This document shows, one piece after another, positions 25,658-32,880 of a DNA stretch of 38,807 nucleotides. This DNA is from CAYMEK01 sp964389305. Lineage in GTDB: Bacteria; Spirochaetota; Spirochaetia; SZUA-6; DRHE01. The notes below the pieces were generated by a model. That model worked only from the letters and a program-made list of their open reading frames with translations, ran no database searches and had not been told where the DNA came from. Within the stretch, counting starts at the first letter, position 1, and each line of letters opens with the position of its first letter. The translations under genes were made by a program, and so were the position numbers. The stretch covers positions 1 to 38,807 of the forward strand of contig CAYMEK010000041.1 of assembly GCA_964389305.1 (NCBI GenBank). Reading direction: 5' to 3'.

Positions 25658-27166
25658 CTAGGGACGCGGCTGCTTTCCCTTCTCGCCCAGGGCCGCGCTG
25701 AGCACCGCCTCCTGAGTCGCGCTCTCCCGCGCGATTTCCGACACGAGCCTGCCTTCGTTCATGACGATCACTCGATCGCTCATCGCGATGATCTCGGGGA
25801 TCTCCGACGAAATCATCAGAATCGCCTTGCCCTCCCCGGCGAGTTCGCTCATCAGCTTGTGCACCGCCGCCTTGGTGGCGATGTCGATTCCCTTGGTGGG
25901 CTCATCCAGGATGAGAACCCTGGCGTTCGCGGCCAGCCACTTGGCAATCGACACCTTCTGCTGGTTACCCCCGGAAAGGCTCTCGACCTTCTGGTCCAGC
26001 CCCGAAGCCCGAATGTCCAACAGATCGTAGAATTCCCGGGCTGCTGCTTTCTCCGCCTTTCGGTTCAGCCACCCGAAACGGGAAAACCGTCTCAGGATCG
26101 GTACGGTAATGTTCTGGGTGATGTCCATCTGTAGTACCAGCCCGTACTCTCCCCTCGACTCCGACAAGTATGCGATCCCCAACTCCAGAGCCTGCCCGGG
26201 GTTCTCGATGCTGACCTCTTTTCCGTCGAGATAGATCCTGCCCCCCTCGGGCCGCGTCACGCCGAAGATGCTTCGAGCCACCTCGGTCCGGCCAGAGCCG
26301 ACCAACCCGGCCACGCCCAGTATCTCCCCTCTCTTGAGCTCGAAGCTGACGTCGTGGAACTCCCCGGCCCTGGATAGCCTCTCCACCCGCAGGATCTGTC
26401 CTCCGATCCGGACCTGTTCCTTCGGATAGAGGGTCTTCACGTTTCTGCCGACCATCATCCGCACGAGCTCTTCGACGTCGAGGTGGTCCCTCGGCACGGT
26501 ACCGACCTTGGTGCCGTCCCGAATCACCGTCACCCTGTCGGCGATCTCGAAGACCTCCTCCAGCCGGTGGGATATGAAGATGATCCCCGTGCCCTCGGCG
26601 CGCAGCTTCCTGGCGATCCTGAACAGGTAGTCGATCTCTTCCTTGGTGAGCGAAGCGGTGGGCTCGTCCATGATCAGGATCTTCGCCTCCAAGGAGAGCG
26701 CCTTGACGATCTCAACGAGCTGCTTCTCGGCGATGCTGAGGCTTCTGACCAGGGAACGTGGATTCAGGCTCACCTCCAGGCTCTTGATGAGCTCCTCCGC
26801 CCTGCGGTACAGCGCCCGCCATTTGATGTTGCGCGTCAGCGGACGTATCTCCTGGTGGCCCATGTAGATGTTTTCAGCGATGCTCAGGTCCTCGAAGAGG
26901 CTCGCTTCCTGGTAGATGGCCGCAATCCCGTGATCGTAGGAGGCGCGTGCGTCCGGAAAGACCACGCTCCGGCCCTCCAGGAGAATCTTTCCGTCGTCGG
27001 GCTGGTGTATGCCGGTGACGATCTTGATCAGGGTCGACTTGCCCGCACCGTTCTCGCCCACCAGGGCGTGAATCTCACCTCGCCGGAGCTCAAAATCGAC
27101 ATCGGACAGGGCGAGGGTTCCAGTGAACTTCTTGGTGATCTTCTGCAGCGTAAGGAGCTGTTCCAC
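25658..27166 (-). CDS. RhaT-like sugar ABC transporter ATPase (two-domain, CUT2 type)
   Basis: 502 residues with two fused nucleotide-binding domains. Domain 1: Walker A GENGAGKST (about 37-45), signature LSIAEKQLVEI and Walker B ILIMDEPTASLT. Domain 2: the usual degenerate Walker A GLVGSGRTE, signature LSGGNQQKVSIAKWLA and ILDEPTKGID. This asymmetry is standard for ribose and rhamnose-type importers. It powers the two permeases downstream. The start is GTG 27166; the ribosome-binding site is weak. It is the first gene of the operon behind the palindromic operator. Confidence 0.9.
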   Translation of the reverse strand: MEQLLTLQKITKKFTGTLALSDVDFELRRGEIHALVGENGAGKSTLIKIVTGIHQPDDGKILLEGRSVVFPDARASYDHGIAAIYQEASLFEDLSIAENIYMGHQEIRPLTRNIKWRALYRRAEELIKSLEVSLNPRSLVRSLSIAEKQLVEIVKALSLEAKILIMDEPTASLTKEEIDYLFRIARKLRAEGTGIIFISHRLEEVFEIADRVTVIRDGTKVGTVPRDHLDVEELVRMMVGRNVKTLYPKEQVRIGGQILRVERLSRAGEFHDVSFELKRGEILGVAGLVGSGRTEVARSIFGVTRPEGGRIYLDGKEVSIENPGQALELGIAYLSESRGEYGLVLQMDITQNITVPILRRFSRFGWLNRKAEKAAAREFYDLLDIRASGLDQKVESLSGGNQQKVSIAKWLAANARVLILDEPTKGIDIATKAAVHKLMSELAGEGKAILMISSEIPEIIAMSDRVIVMNEGRLVSEIARESATQEAVLSAALGEKGKQPRP

Positions 27167-27207
27167 TTCCGGCCCCTGCTCCTGGTCGACGAGATCTCAC
27201 GATCTAT

Positions 27208-27237
27208 TTGTAACCAATTTCATGAAACTGATTACAA
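27208..27237. promoter_or_regulatory. 30-bp palindromic operator, probable LacI-family site
   Basis: A near-perfect palindrome centred on TTTCATGAAA: the left half begins TTGTAACCAA and the right half ends CTGATTACAA, with only two of fifteen base pairs mismatched. It starts where the -10 element of the operon promoter ends, so a bound repressor would block initiation. The LacI gene next door is the obvious candidate. Confidence 0.75.
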
Positions 27238-27264
27238 TCCTAACACATTCTACCTTTTTGTCAA
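27237..27264 (-). promoter_or_regulatory. Promoter of the rhamnoside operon
   Basis: On the minus strand TTGACA (27259-27264, exact consensus) and TAGGAT (27237-27242) are 16 bases apart. The palindrome at 27208-27237 lies immediately downstream, and the ATPase start is about 70 bases on. The layout is that of a repressor-controlled sigma-70 promoter. Confidence 0.65.
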
Positions 27265-27330
27265 CCCCGAATTGTGGAGGAAATAAGCACATTCTCAGAA
27301 AATCTCGCCTGCATGGGGGCGCCGTCCGGC

Positions 27331-27349
27331 CCTGCCGGCGGCTGGCAGG
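27331..27349 (-). terminator. Hairpin after the LacI gene
   Basis: CCTGCC at 27331-27336 pairs with GGCAGG at 27344-27349 around seven bases, just past the LacI stop on the minus strand. There is no T-run, so termination is uncertain, and it may simply separate the regulator from the operon promoter. Confidence 0.3.
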
Positions 27350-27359
27350 AGGGCTCGAT

Positions 27360-28364
27360 CTACGCGGACTTCCGGAGCACCAGCTGGGTTTCCAGAATCA
27401 CATCTTTGTTTCGTTTTCGCTCGTTCTTGATTCGTTGGATCAAAAGCTGAACCGCTATCTTCGCTTTGTTGGCAATCGGTTCCCGGACTGTAGTGAGTGG
27501 GGGGAAAATGGCCCTCGCCAGCGGGATGTCGTCGTAACCTGCAATCGCGATCATATCGGGAACGGACAGCTTCCTTTCATAGACACTCATGAGGGCGCCA
27601 ATCGCTATGAGGTCGCTCACCCCGATGATGGCGGTAGGCACTCCACTTCCGCATCTTTCAAGCAGTCGATTGCAGGCTTCATATCCCCCAGAAACCGTCC
27701 AATCGCTTTCCTCGATGAACTCCGGGCGAACTTCTAAATTCGCCTCTTGCATCGCATCCACGTACCCCTCGAACCTCAATTGTCCGATCGTGTAGCGCTT
27801 CAGACTCCTCAAGATCGCGATTCTTTTGTGTCCCTTGCCTATGAGGTGTTCGGTCAGAGTCTTCAGGCCTTTGTATTGATCGGAGTAAACCGAAGAAATA
27901 GGTAGTCCTTCCGCCGTCTCGTCCATCAGGACGATCGGCAGCCTGCGGGACAGTTTGCTCAAGAAGGAGCTATCCTCCTTGGCTCTGAAGTACCAGCACA
28001 GGATCAGTCCCTCGACCTGTTGTCGTTCCACCAACCTAGTTATGTACTCGTTCTCCCGCTCGATGTCATTCTCAACGGAACAGATGATGGATGTGTAGTC
28101 GGTTGAGCGGACCTCCCTTTCTACATGTGTGAGAAACTCGGAGTAATACAGGTTGTTGAAGTCCGGTACAATGATACCTATCGTTCCGGAGTTCTGCTTT
28201 CGCATGCCTTTCGCGAGAAAGCTAGGTGTGTAGTTCAGCTCCCGAATCACCTGCAGAACTCGCTCTCTCGTCTTGACATTCACGACGGCAGTGTTGTTCA
28301 GCACTCTCGAGACAGTGGCCTTCGATACACCAGCCTTTGCAGCCACATCCAAAATCGTCGGCAT
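27360..28364 (-). CDS. LacI-family transcriptional repressor
   Basis: 334 residues from ATG 28364, set by the family start MPTILDVAAKAGVSKATVSR with the LacI helix-turn-helix at residues 4-25; the hinge and a periplasmic-binding-type sensor domain follow (GTIGIIVPDFNNLYYSEFLT and IIGVSDLIAIGALMSVYERK). An upstream in-frame ATG at 28410 would add 15 residues and sits in an inverted repeat, so it is unlikely. It is co-oriented with the rhamnoside operon and 194 bp from the ATPase gene. The 30-bp palindrome between them is its likely target, and rhamnose or a rhamnoside the likely inducer. Confidence 0.92.
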   Translation of the reverse strand: MPTILDVAAKAGVSKATVSRVLNNTAVVNVKTRERVLQVIRELNYTPSFLAKGMRKQNSGTIGIIVPDFNNLYYSEFLTHVEREVRSTDYTSIICSVENDIERENEYITRLVERQQVEGLILCWYFRAKEDSSFLSKLSRRLPIVLMDETAEGLPISSVYSDQYKGLKTLTEHLIGKGHKRIAILRSLKRYTIGQLRFEGYVDAMQEANLEVRPEFIEESDWTVSGGYEACNRLLERCGSGVPTAIIGVSDLIAIGALMSVYERKLSVPDMIAIAGYDDIPLARAIFPPLTTVREPIANKAKIAVQLLIQRIKNERKRNKDVILETQLVLRKSA

Positions 28365-28388
28365 GACAATGATCTTACTAGATAATGG

Positions 28389-28414
28389 AGGCAATGGGAA
28401 CAGTTTCATTGCCT
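28389..28414. promoter_or_regulatory. Inverted repeat upstream of the LacI gene
   Basis: AGGCAATG at 28389-28396 and CATTGCCT at 28407-28414 are perfect 8-bp arms, ten bases apart, 25 bases upstream of the LacI start. It could be an autoregulatory operator or a leader hairpin. The spacer contains CAGTTTCAT, also found in one strand of the operon palindrome. From 28415 to about 28760 I see no credible gene on either strand. Confidence 0.35.
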
Positions 28415-28768
28415 GGCGTGCAAGGCTGCTGCTGGAGCGACGTGTCGGCAACCTGAGCCACGACCCGGGAGCTGACATACTTCGGTGACTCCGGGCGCGA
28501 TGGGGAGGAGGAGCTGGGGCTGCACGGGTTCGGTCTTAAACCGTTTGAGCCCACCAACCTCTTATGGATGCCGTTGACAGGAGCGCAGTTCCAACGAGCC
28601 GGCGATCGGGGCTGAGTTGATCGGCCCGAGATTTGACTCTTGACTTCCGGAGCGCCGGGCGGACCGGCCCGCATTTTGTTGCTGGTGCGTTTCGCTGCGG
28701 GACGAAAGGAAGACTCGACCCCGTGGCTGCGCCGGTGCGCCGGGCGTGTTGAACAACTTTAGGGGTAC

Positions 28769-28805
28769 AGGCTATGGTGGGCAGGCGAGCATAAAAGCAT
28801 AGCCT
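28769..28805. repeat. Inverted repeat, 8-bp arms
   Basis: AGGCTATG at 28769-28776 and CATAGCCT at 28798-28805, with 21 bases between. It lies just upstream of the RibD-like remnant, in otherwise empty sequence. No role can be assigned. Confidence 0.3.
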
Positions 28806-28860
28806 CAATTCGAGCTGATTCCAATCATAATCCCGGAAATGCTGTCTTTTAAGGACCTGG

Positions 28861-29082
28861 ATGAAAGGGCAGATGATCCGTACGAACACGCGCCGCAATC
28901 CAGTGGCTGTACGCCGGCTCAAGCAGCAGCCCGGCAAGAACGTCCTTGTCAACGGAAGCAACGTATTGATCCAGAAGCGCGGAAACCGTTACACCGAAAG
29001 AGACGTGGTCGCCAATCGACGGGCCCGGCTGAAGTACCTCGATGAGCCGTCCCCGGGATCGGAGCGGATAGGTCAGCGCTGA
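28861..29082 (+). pseudogene. Fragment of a RibD C-terminal/dihydrofolate-reductase-like protein
   Basis: The plus-strand frame contains RRLKQQPGKNVLVNGSNVLI, which resembles the LKQQPGKNI-V-GSA-LVQ segment of small RibD_C/DHFR-like reductases. Before and after this stretch the sequence no longer fits: the expected LIDEYRL segment and the whole N-terminal part are missing. Read as a decayed fragment rather than a gene. Confidence 0.4.
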
Positions 29083-29111
29083 TTGCTTTCTCCGCTCACT
29101 GTTACTATATT
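29083..29111 (+). promoter_or_regulatory. Possible promoter of the rhodanese-like gene
   Basis: TTGCTT (29083-29088) and TATATT (29106-29111) with a 17-base spacer, about 130 bases before the rhodanese start. The -10 matches at five of six positions, the -35 at three. A GATC-centred, ATAT-flanked symmetrical patch overlaps the -10. Nothing else is seen up to 29225. Confidence 0.3.
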
Positions 29112-29240
29112 GATCGTATATCGTTGCTTCGGTTGGGATGGTGCATCGGCTCGGAATGCAGGGGAGGGGGAGTTCCCGAGAGCGTCCTCTGGCGGTGCGG
29201 CCGGCCACCGGAGGCGAATCTTTGGAAAGGAGATCGAAAG

Positions 29241-29648
29241 ATGACGAAGAAGAGCCTGGCGTTGGCGGCTGTGGCTGCCCTTTGCTTCGCGTCGCTCGGC
29301 TTCGCACAGTCCTCCACGGACAGCGTTCCGCGAATGAACCAGGAGCAGTTTAAGAAGCTCCTCGCGGAGCACGCGGTCACCGTGCTCGATGTACGTACGC
29401 CTGCCGAATATGAGGAGGGACACATCCCCGGGGCCGAGCTTGTTCCCCTGGCCATCGTGGCCAGCTATCTGCCCGAGCTGAGCCAGAAGCCCCGGCCGAT
29501 CGTCACCTACTGCTCCTGACCCAACGAGGCTTCCAGCGCCCGGGCGGCGCTGCTGATGATCGAACACGGCATCGACGACGTATACGCCTTGAAGGGGGGC
29601 TACAGGCTCTGGGTGTCCGAAGGCAACCCCGTGGATTCCGGCCCATAG
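29241..29648 (+). CDS. Rhodanese-domain protein with in-frame TGA (candidate selenoprotein)
   Basis: ATG 29241 follows AAAGGAG. A signal peptide (MTKKSLALAAVAALCFASLG, then FAQ) exports a small rhodanese domain: VTVLDVRTPAEYEEGHIPGA, then VTYCS at residues 88-92. Codon 93 is TGA (29517-29519), and the frame continues PNEASSARAALLMIEHG, VYALKGGYRLWVSEGNPV to TAG 29646-29648. I recall related proteins reading YCSCPNE here, so TGA stands in a Cys position two residues after C91, the presumed catalytic Cys. The downstream half is well preserved, and a perfect 7-bp stem-loop begins 14 bases after TGA. With Sec the product has 135 residues; without it, 92. A nonsense mutation is the alternative. 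Confidence 0.6.
29534..29552 (+). promoter_or_regulatory. Stem-loop just downstream of the in-frame TGA (SECIS-like)
   Basis: CAGCGCC (29534-29540) and GGCGCTG (29546-29552) form a perfect stem with a five-base G-containing loop (CGGGC). The loop begins 21 bases after the TGA, within the 16-37-base window usual for bacterial SECIS elements. A bulged U as in E. coli fdhF is not obvious. GC-rich coding DNA forms such stems by chance fairly often. Confidence 0.45.
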
Positions 29649-29671
29649 GAGGCGGGGAAGAGCGGGCCCTC

Positions 29672-29872
29672 GACTCGTCGATCAACCTGCACCTGTTGTT
29701 CTGGCTGTCTCTGGTACCGTTTGCGTCCGGCTTGATGGGCAAGCATTACTTCGAGCCGGTACCCGCGGCCTTCTACGGTGGCGTGATGCTGATGGCAGCC
29801 ATCGCCTGCTTCATCCTGCAGCAGGTGATCATCGCCTCGCAGGGGGCATGGGTTTACGATAGCCACCTCTAG
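29672..29872 (+). pseudogene. C-terminal half of a TMEM175-family (DUF1211) potassium channel
   Basis: The frame reads INLHLLFWLSLVPFASGLMG, then PAAFYGGVMLMAAIACFILQ and QVIIASQGAW, ending at TAG 29870-29872. This matches the second half of bacterial TMEM175-like channels (NLHLLFWLSLIPF). The N-terminal part with the FSDGVFAI filter helix is absent; the remnant begins right after the rhodanese stop and has no plausible start codon. It converges on the lipoprotein gene, overlapping its stop by two bases. Confidence 0.6.
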
Positions 29873-30945
29873 GGAATGACGAAATCGATCACGGCATCCA
29901 CAGTCACGTGTCCCTCCGGAGAGAGGGTAAATACGTTGTTCACATCCGAGCTCATGTAGTCCCCGCTCAAATGACGTCTGTCTCCGTTGATATCATTGTA
30001 AGCGTAGAGGTAGTAGCGCCCGGGATGCACGTGGGTAAAGGTATGGGTGCGGGTATCGATCGGCAAAAATACGTACTTCGAGATGTACTTAAGGTTTTCC
30101 GCATCGTAGCGCAGGCCATCGAACAGCGATTCTGTGGTGAGCAGCAGGAACAGCTCGTCTTCGCTTCTGGTCTTCAGCTTTTCATCGATCGCGATGTTCA
30201 CCGTAACCTCCCCGACGTGGGGCTGTTCCAGGGAACGGTAAGGGTCGTTTTCCAGGTCGAAGTAGATGCTCTCCGATCTGTGCCTGAAGGTTGTTGAAAA
30301 ATCTTTCACCATTATGCTCTGAGGAAAATCGAACCTTGCGATGGATGCTTCAGCCGCCCTCCGGCCGCCGAGCCTGGCTTTCCACCTGCAGTGGACCTCA
30401 AGGGGAGACACGCGGTTGAAGCGGTTGGTGTAGACCTCCATGAGAAACTCATCACCTTTAAAGGTGAACTCGGTGTAGGCCCTATCGTCTCCGGCCTGAA
30501 AATCCGAGAAACGGTAGTACCACTCGGATTCTTTCACCGTGTCGATTACTTCGTAGGTAACGCAGCCCTTGCCCTGGAACACCCCCTCGGTTCGCAAGGC
30601 AACCTTCAAACGATCCTCGTGCTTTACGATGAACAAGCTGATGTAGTTGATCGTCTGTGCATCCAGGGTCGAGTACTGGGAGATCTGTCCGGGAGAAACC
30701 GGGCGGAAATCCACGTACCATTGGTCAAAGCTGCCAGCTGGAGTGGTGGTGGTAACCGGACCGTGCCACTGCCCGGGAAGCCGGCGCAGGATGCCGAATC
30801 CCATGACCTGCCCGTCGTCCTGGTTCGTGTTCGGCGCATAGGAGCCCGGCCCATCCCCGCCGCCCTGCACCGTGGCGCACTGGCTCAACAGAATCAGGAA
30901 CAGCAGGCAGGCGGCAATCCGCAGAGTCGTCTCTATTGACCTCAT
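29869..30945 (-). CDS. Uncharacterised lipoprotein
   Basis: 358 residues from ATG 30945, with AGGAGGATGT just before it. The N-terminus is a lipoprotein signal: RIAACLLFLILLSQC with the lipobox LLSQC at about residues 19-23. Thereafter it seems beta-rich: FGILRRLPGQWHGPVTTTTP, then WYVDFRPVSPGQISQYSTLD, resembling a calycin-like start with the G-W pair. Near the end HPGRYYLYAYNDINGD looks like a carboxypeptidase-regulatory/Ig-like repeat that ends in a DFVIP strand. I do not recognise the family. It stands alone, 244 bp from the M55 operon. Confidence 0.75.
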   Translation of the reverse strand: MRSIETTLRIAACLLFLILLSQCATVQGGGDGPGSYAPNTNQDDGQVMGFGILRRLPGQWHGPVTTTTPAGSFDQWYVDFRPVSPGQISQYSTLDAQTINYISLFIVKHEDRLKVALRTEGVFQGKGCVTYEVIDTVKESEWYYRFSDFQAGDDRAYTEFTFKGDEFLMEVYTNRFNRVSPLEVHCRWKARLGGRRAAEASIARFDFPQSIMVKDFSTTFRHRSESIYFDLENDPYRSLEQPHVGEVTVNIAIDEKLKTRSEDELFLLLTTESLFDGLRYDAENLKYISKYVFLPIDTRTHTFTHVHPGRYYLYAYNDINGDRRHLSGDYMSSDVNNVFTLSPEGHVTVDAVIDFVIP

Positions 30946-31189
30946 ACATCCTCCTCCAATACTCTGGGTTTTTGCTCGGACACTATAAACCACGCTCTTC
31001 GGGAAGACAACGTCCCCGGCGATACTGTCCAGCGTAATTATTGATCCATTCGGGCGTACAACGGCATGAAATGAACTGCGCCGGAAGGAACGAGAAGCCT
31101 GAAAAACCTTCTCACTAGCGATTGGCTTCGCCTGCACAAGTTTTCCTGTGGATACAGCATGGGGCCTTCCTATAATTTGATGCCGTCTC

Positions 31190-31981
31190 TTACGGCGTGT
31201 AGTTCCAACGCATGATATCGCGGAAGCTGGCTATCTCTATTTCAACGACCCGCGCGTCTACTCTTCGGATTCGCGCATCCCCGGCAATCCGATCCGCAAA
31301 ATCTGAGCGGCAGAGAGTCACTCTCAGAGTTGCCGGGAGCTTGTATTTGAGAGCTTTAAATGTACATGCAGATGACATTGCCCTGGCTATAGCTTGGCGT
31401 ATCACCTGGTGAGATTCAGATACCGGAAGGCAACGGGCGGAGTTCCGGCCCAGGCCCCACTTTACAACGGCACATTCCACATGTCCCAGCAACGCGCTTG
31501 CTTCATACGTTGCCGCTGCATCACCAGCTACCAGCATCACGGGGACATCAAAATGACCGGCATAGGCTGCTTCGACTCCTATTTCCCCGACCAGGTTTCC
31601 ATTGATCCTGCATGCGAACCACTCACTGGAAAGAAATGTGTGGTCCAGAAACCCGTTAAGAGTCCCGGCCATGGCGTGATGCCCCAGCAATATCACGCCA
31701 TCGAAAGTACTATCCAAAGACGGCATCAATAAACCATTACTGGGCATTTCATAGATCGCACGATCATCCATGTGCAGAAGGTCTACTTGTCCACCACCGG
31801 CATGGGTATCGCAAACATATACCCTGTCTGCGCCGTTCTCGTAGCAGGCGTCGACCGCCTGATTGATTTCTTTCTCCAGCAGTATTCGCCCGTCTGTAAA
31901 TTCGTCTGACGTTCGCTCCACCTGGCGAATCGTGTTTATCCCCGACACTCCTTCCATGTCAGCCAGAATGTAAATTTTCAC
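31190..31981 (-). CDS. M55-family D-aminopeptidase (DppA-like)
   Basis: 263 residues. Zinc ligands described for B. subtilis DppA are all present at nearly the same numbers: D8 and E10 (LADMEGVSG), H60 (CDTHAGG), H101/H102 (LGHHAMAG) and E133 (LVGEIGVEA). The nucleophile region reads LDHTFLSS, with Thr at 115 where DppA is described as having Cys115, so catalysis may differ. DppA removes N-terminal D-residues such as D-Ala from peptides. It is the last gene of the minus-strand transporter operon, 32 bp after a permease. A peptide or amino-sugar substrate linked to that transporter is a guess. Confidence 0.85.
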   Translation of the reverse strand: MKIYILADMEGVSGINTIRQVERTSDEFTDGRILLEKEINQAVDACYENGADRVYVCDTHAGGGQVDLLHMDDRAIYEMPSNGLLMPSLDSTFDGVILLGHHAMAGTLNGFLDHTFLSSEWFACRINGNLVGEIGVEAAYAGHFDVPVMLVAGDAAATYEASALLGHVECAVVKWGLGRNSARCLPVSESHQVIRQAIARAMSSACTFKALKYKLPATLRVTLCRSDFADRIAGDARIRRVDARVVEIEIASFRDIMRWNYTP

Positions 31982-32013
31982 CTCTCATGTCCTCACAGAA
32001 TAGTCTATTTCAA

Positions 32014-32880
32014 TCAACCCTTTATCCCGGACAGCGTAATTCCCTCGACAAAAAACCGTTGAGCGGAAATGAACAGTAGGATGATCGGTATCAGCGACAC
32101 TACAGACGCCGCCATTATTAGATTCTGGGTAGACCCGTACTGCATCATGAAATAGCGAATTCCCAATTGTATGGTTTTCTTGCTGTCGGTATTTAAATAG
32201 ATCAGTGGACCGAGAAAATCGTTCCATACGAAAACCGATACGAATATCGCCAGGGACGTCAGGGCGGGTTTCGACAACGGTATAATGATCTTGGAGCAAA
32301 TTCCGAAATCGGAGAGACCATCTATGCGCGCAGCTTCGGAAAATTCATCTGGGATCGTCAGAAAGAACTGGCGCAGCAGGAATACTCCGTAAGGGCTGAA
32401 GGCGAGTAGCAGGATCAGTGCCCAGTGTGTGTCTACGAGGTGAAGCTTTTTACAAAGGATGAACTGCGGAATCATAATTACTGGATACGGGACCATTAGT
32501 GTAGCGATATAGCCCAGGAAAAGATACTTGCTTTCAGGAAATTTAATCTTCGCGAATGCATAGGCTGCGAGACTACTTGTGATCAACTGGAGTAAGGTGA
32601 TAACCAATGTCAGTTTGATGGTGTTCAGATAATAGGTCAGGAAACTAATCTTGCTCCATATCGTTAAATAGTTCACCCACTGCGGGTCGTTCGGTATCCA
32701 TTTGATCGGGAAATCATAAACCTGCATTTCAGTTTTTAACGACGTGGATAACATCCAGAGGAACGGAACCAGGACTGCGGTAGAAAAGATGATCAGTATC
32801 GCGTAAATGACAAGTCTTCCAATCCAGCGTGTTGAGTGCTTCATGATTTTATTCTGTATCAAAGCACTGGCGTCAGACAT
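32014..32880 (-). CDS. CUT1-type ABC transporter permease (MalG-like)
   Basis: 288 residues, about six membrane helices starting at LVIYAILIIFSTAVLVPFLW. Typical marks: AAYAFAKIKFP, EAA loop EFSEAARIDGLSDFGICSKI with IIPLSKP, and the end AQRFFVEGITLSGIKG. The start at 32880 overlaps the preceding permease by 8 bp; an internal ATG (IMKHSTRW) is a less coupled alternative. Homologous to the permease at 5477 but with a more AT-rich gene. Confidence 0.92.
   Translation of the reverse strand: MSDASALIQNKIMKHSTRWIGRLVIYAILIIFSTAVLVPFLWMLSTSLKTEMQVYDFPIKWIPNDPQWVNYLTIWSKISFLTYYLNTIKLTLVITLLQLITSSLAAYAFAKIKFPESKYLFLGYIATLMVPYPVIMIPQFILCKKLHLVDTHWALILLLAFSPYGVFLLRQFFLTIPDEFSEAARIDGLSDFGICSKIIIPLSKPALTSLAIFVSVFVWNDFLGPLIYLNTDSKKTIQLGIRYFMMQYGSTQNLIMAASVVSLIPIILLFISAQRFFVEGITLSGIKG

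Noticed and set aside
28562..28756. Minus-strand frame with SQESNLGPINSAP-like sequence.
   Set aside because: Resembles well-known spurious translations from non-coding GC-rich DNA; no start site and no domain.
28670..28760. tRNA-like pattern (GTCGAGT near TCGTCCC on the minus strand).
   Set aside because: The T-arm does not form a symmetrical 5-bp stem and no matching acceptor, D-arm or anticodon arm is found.
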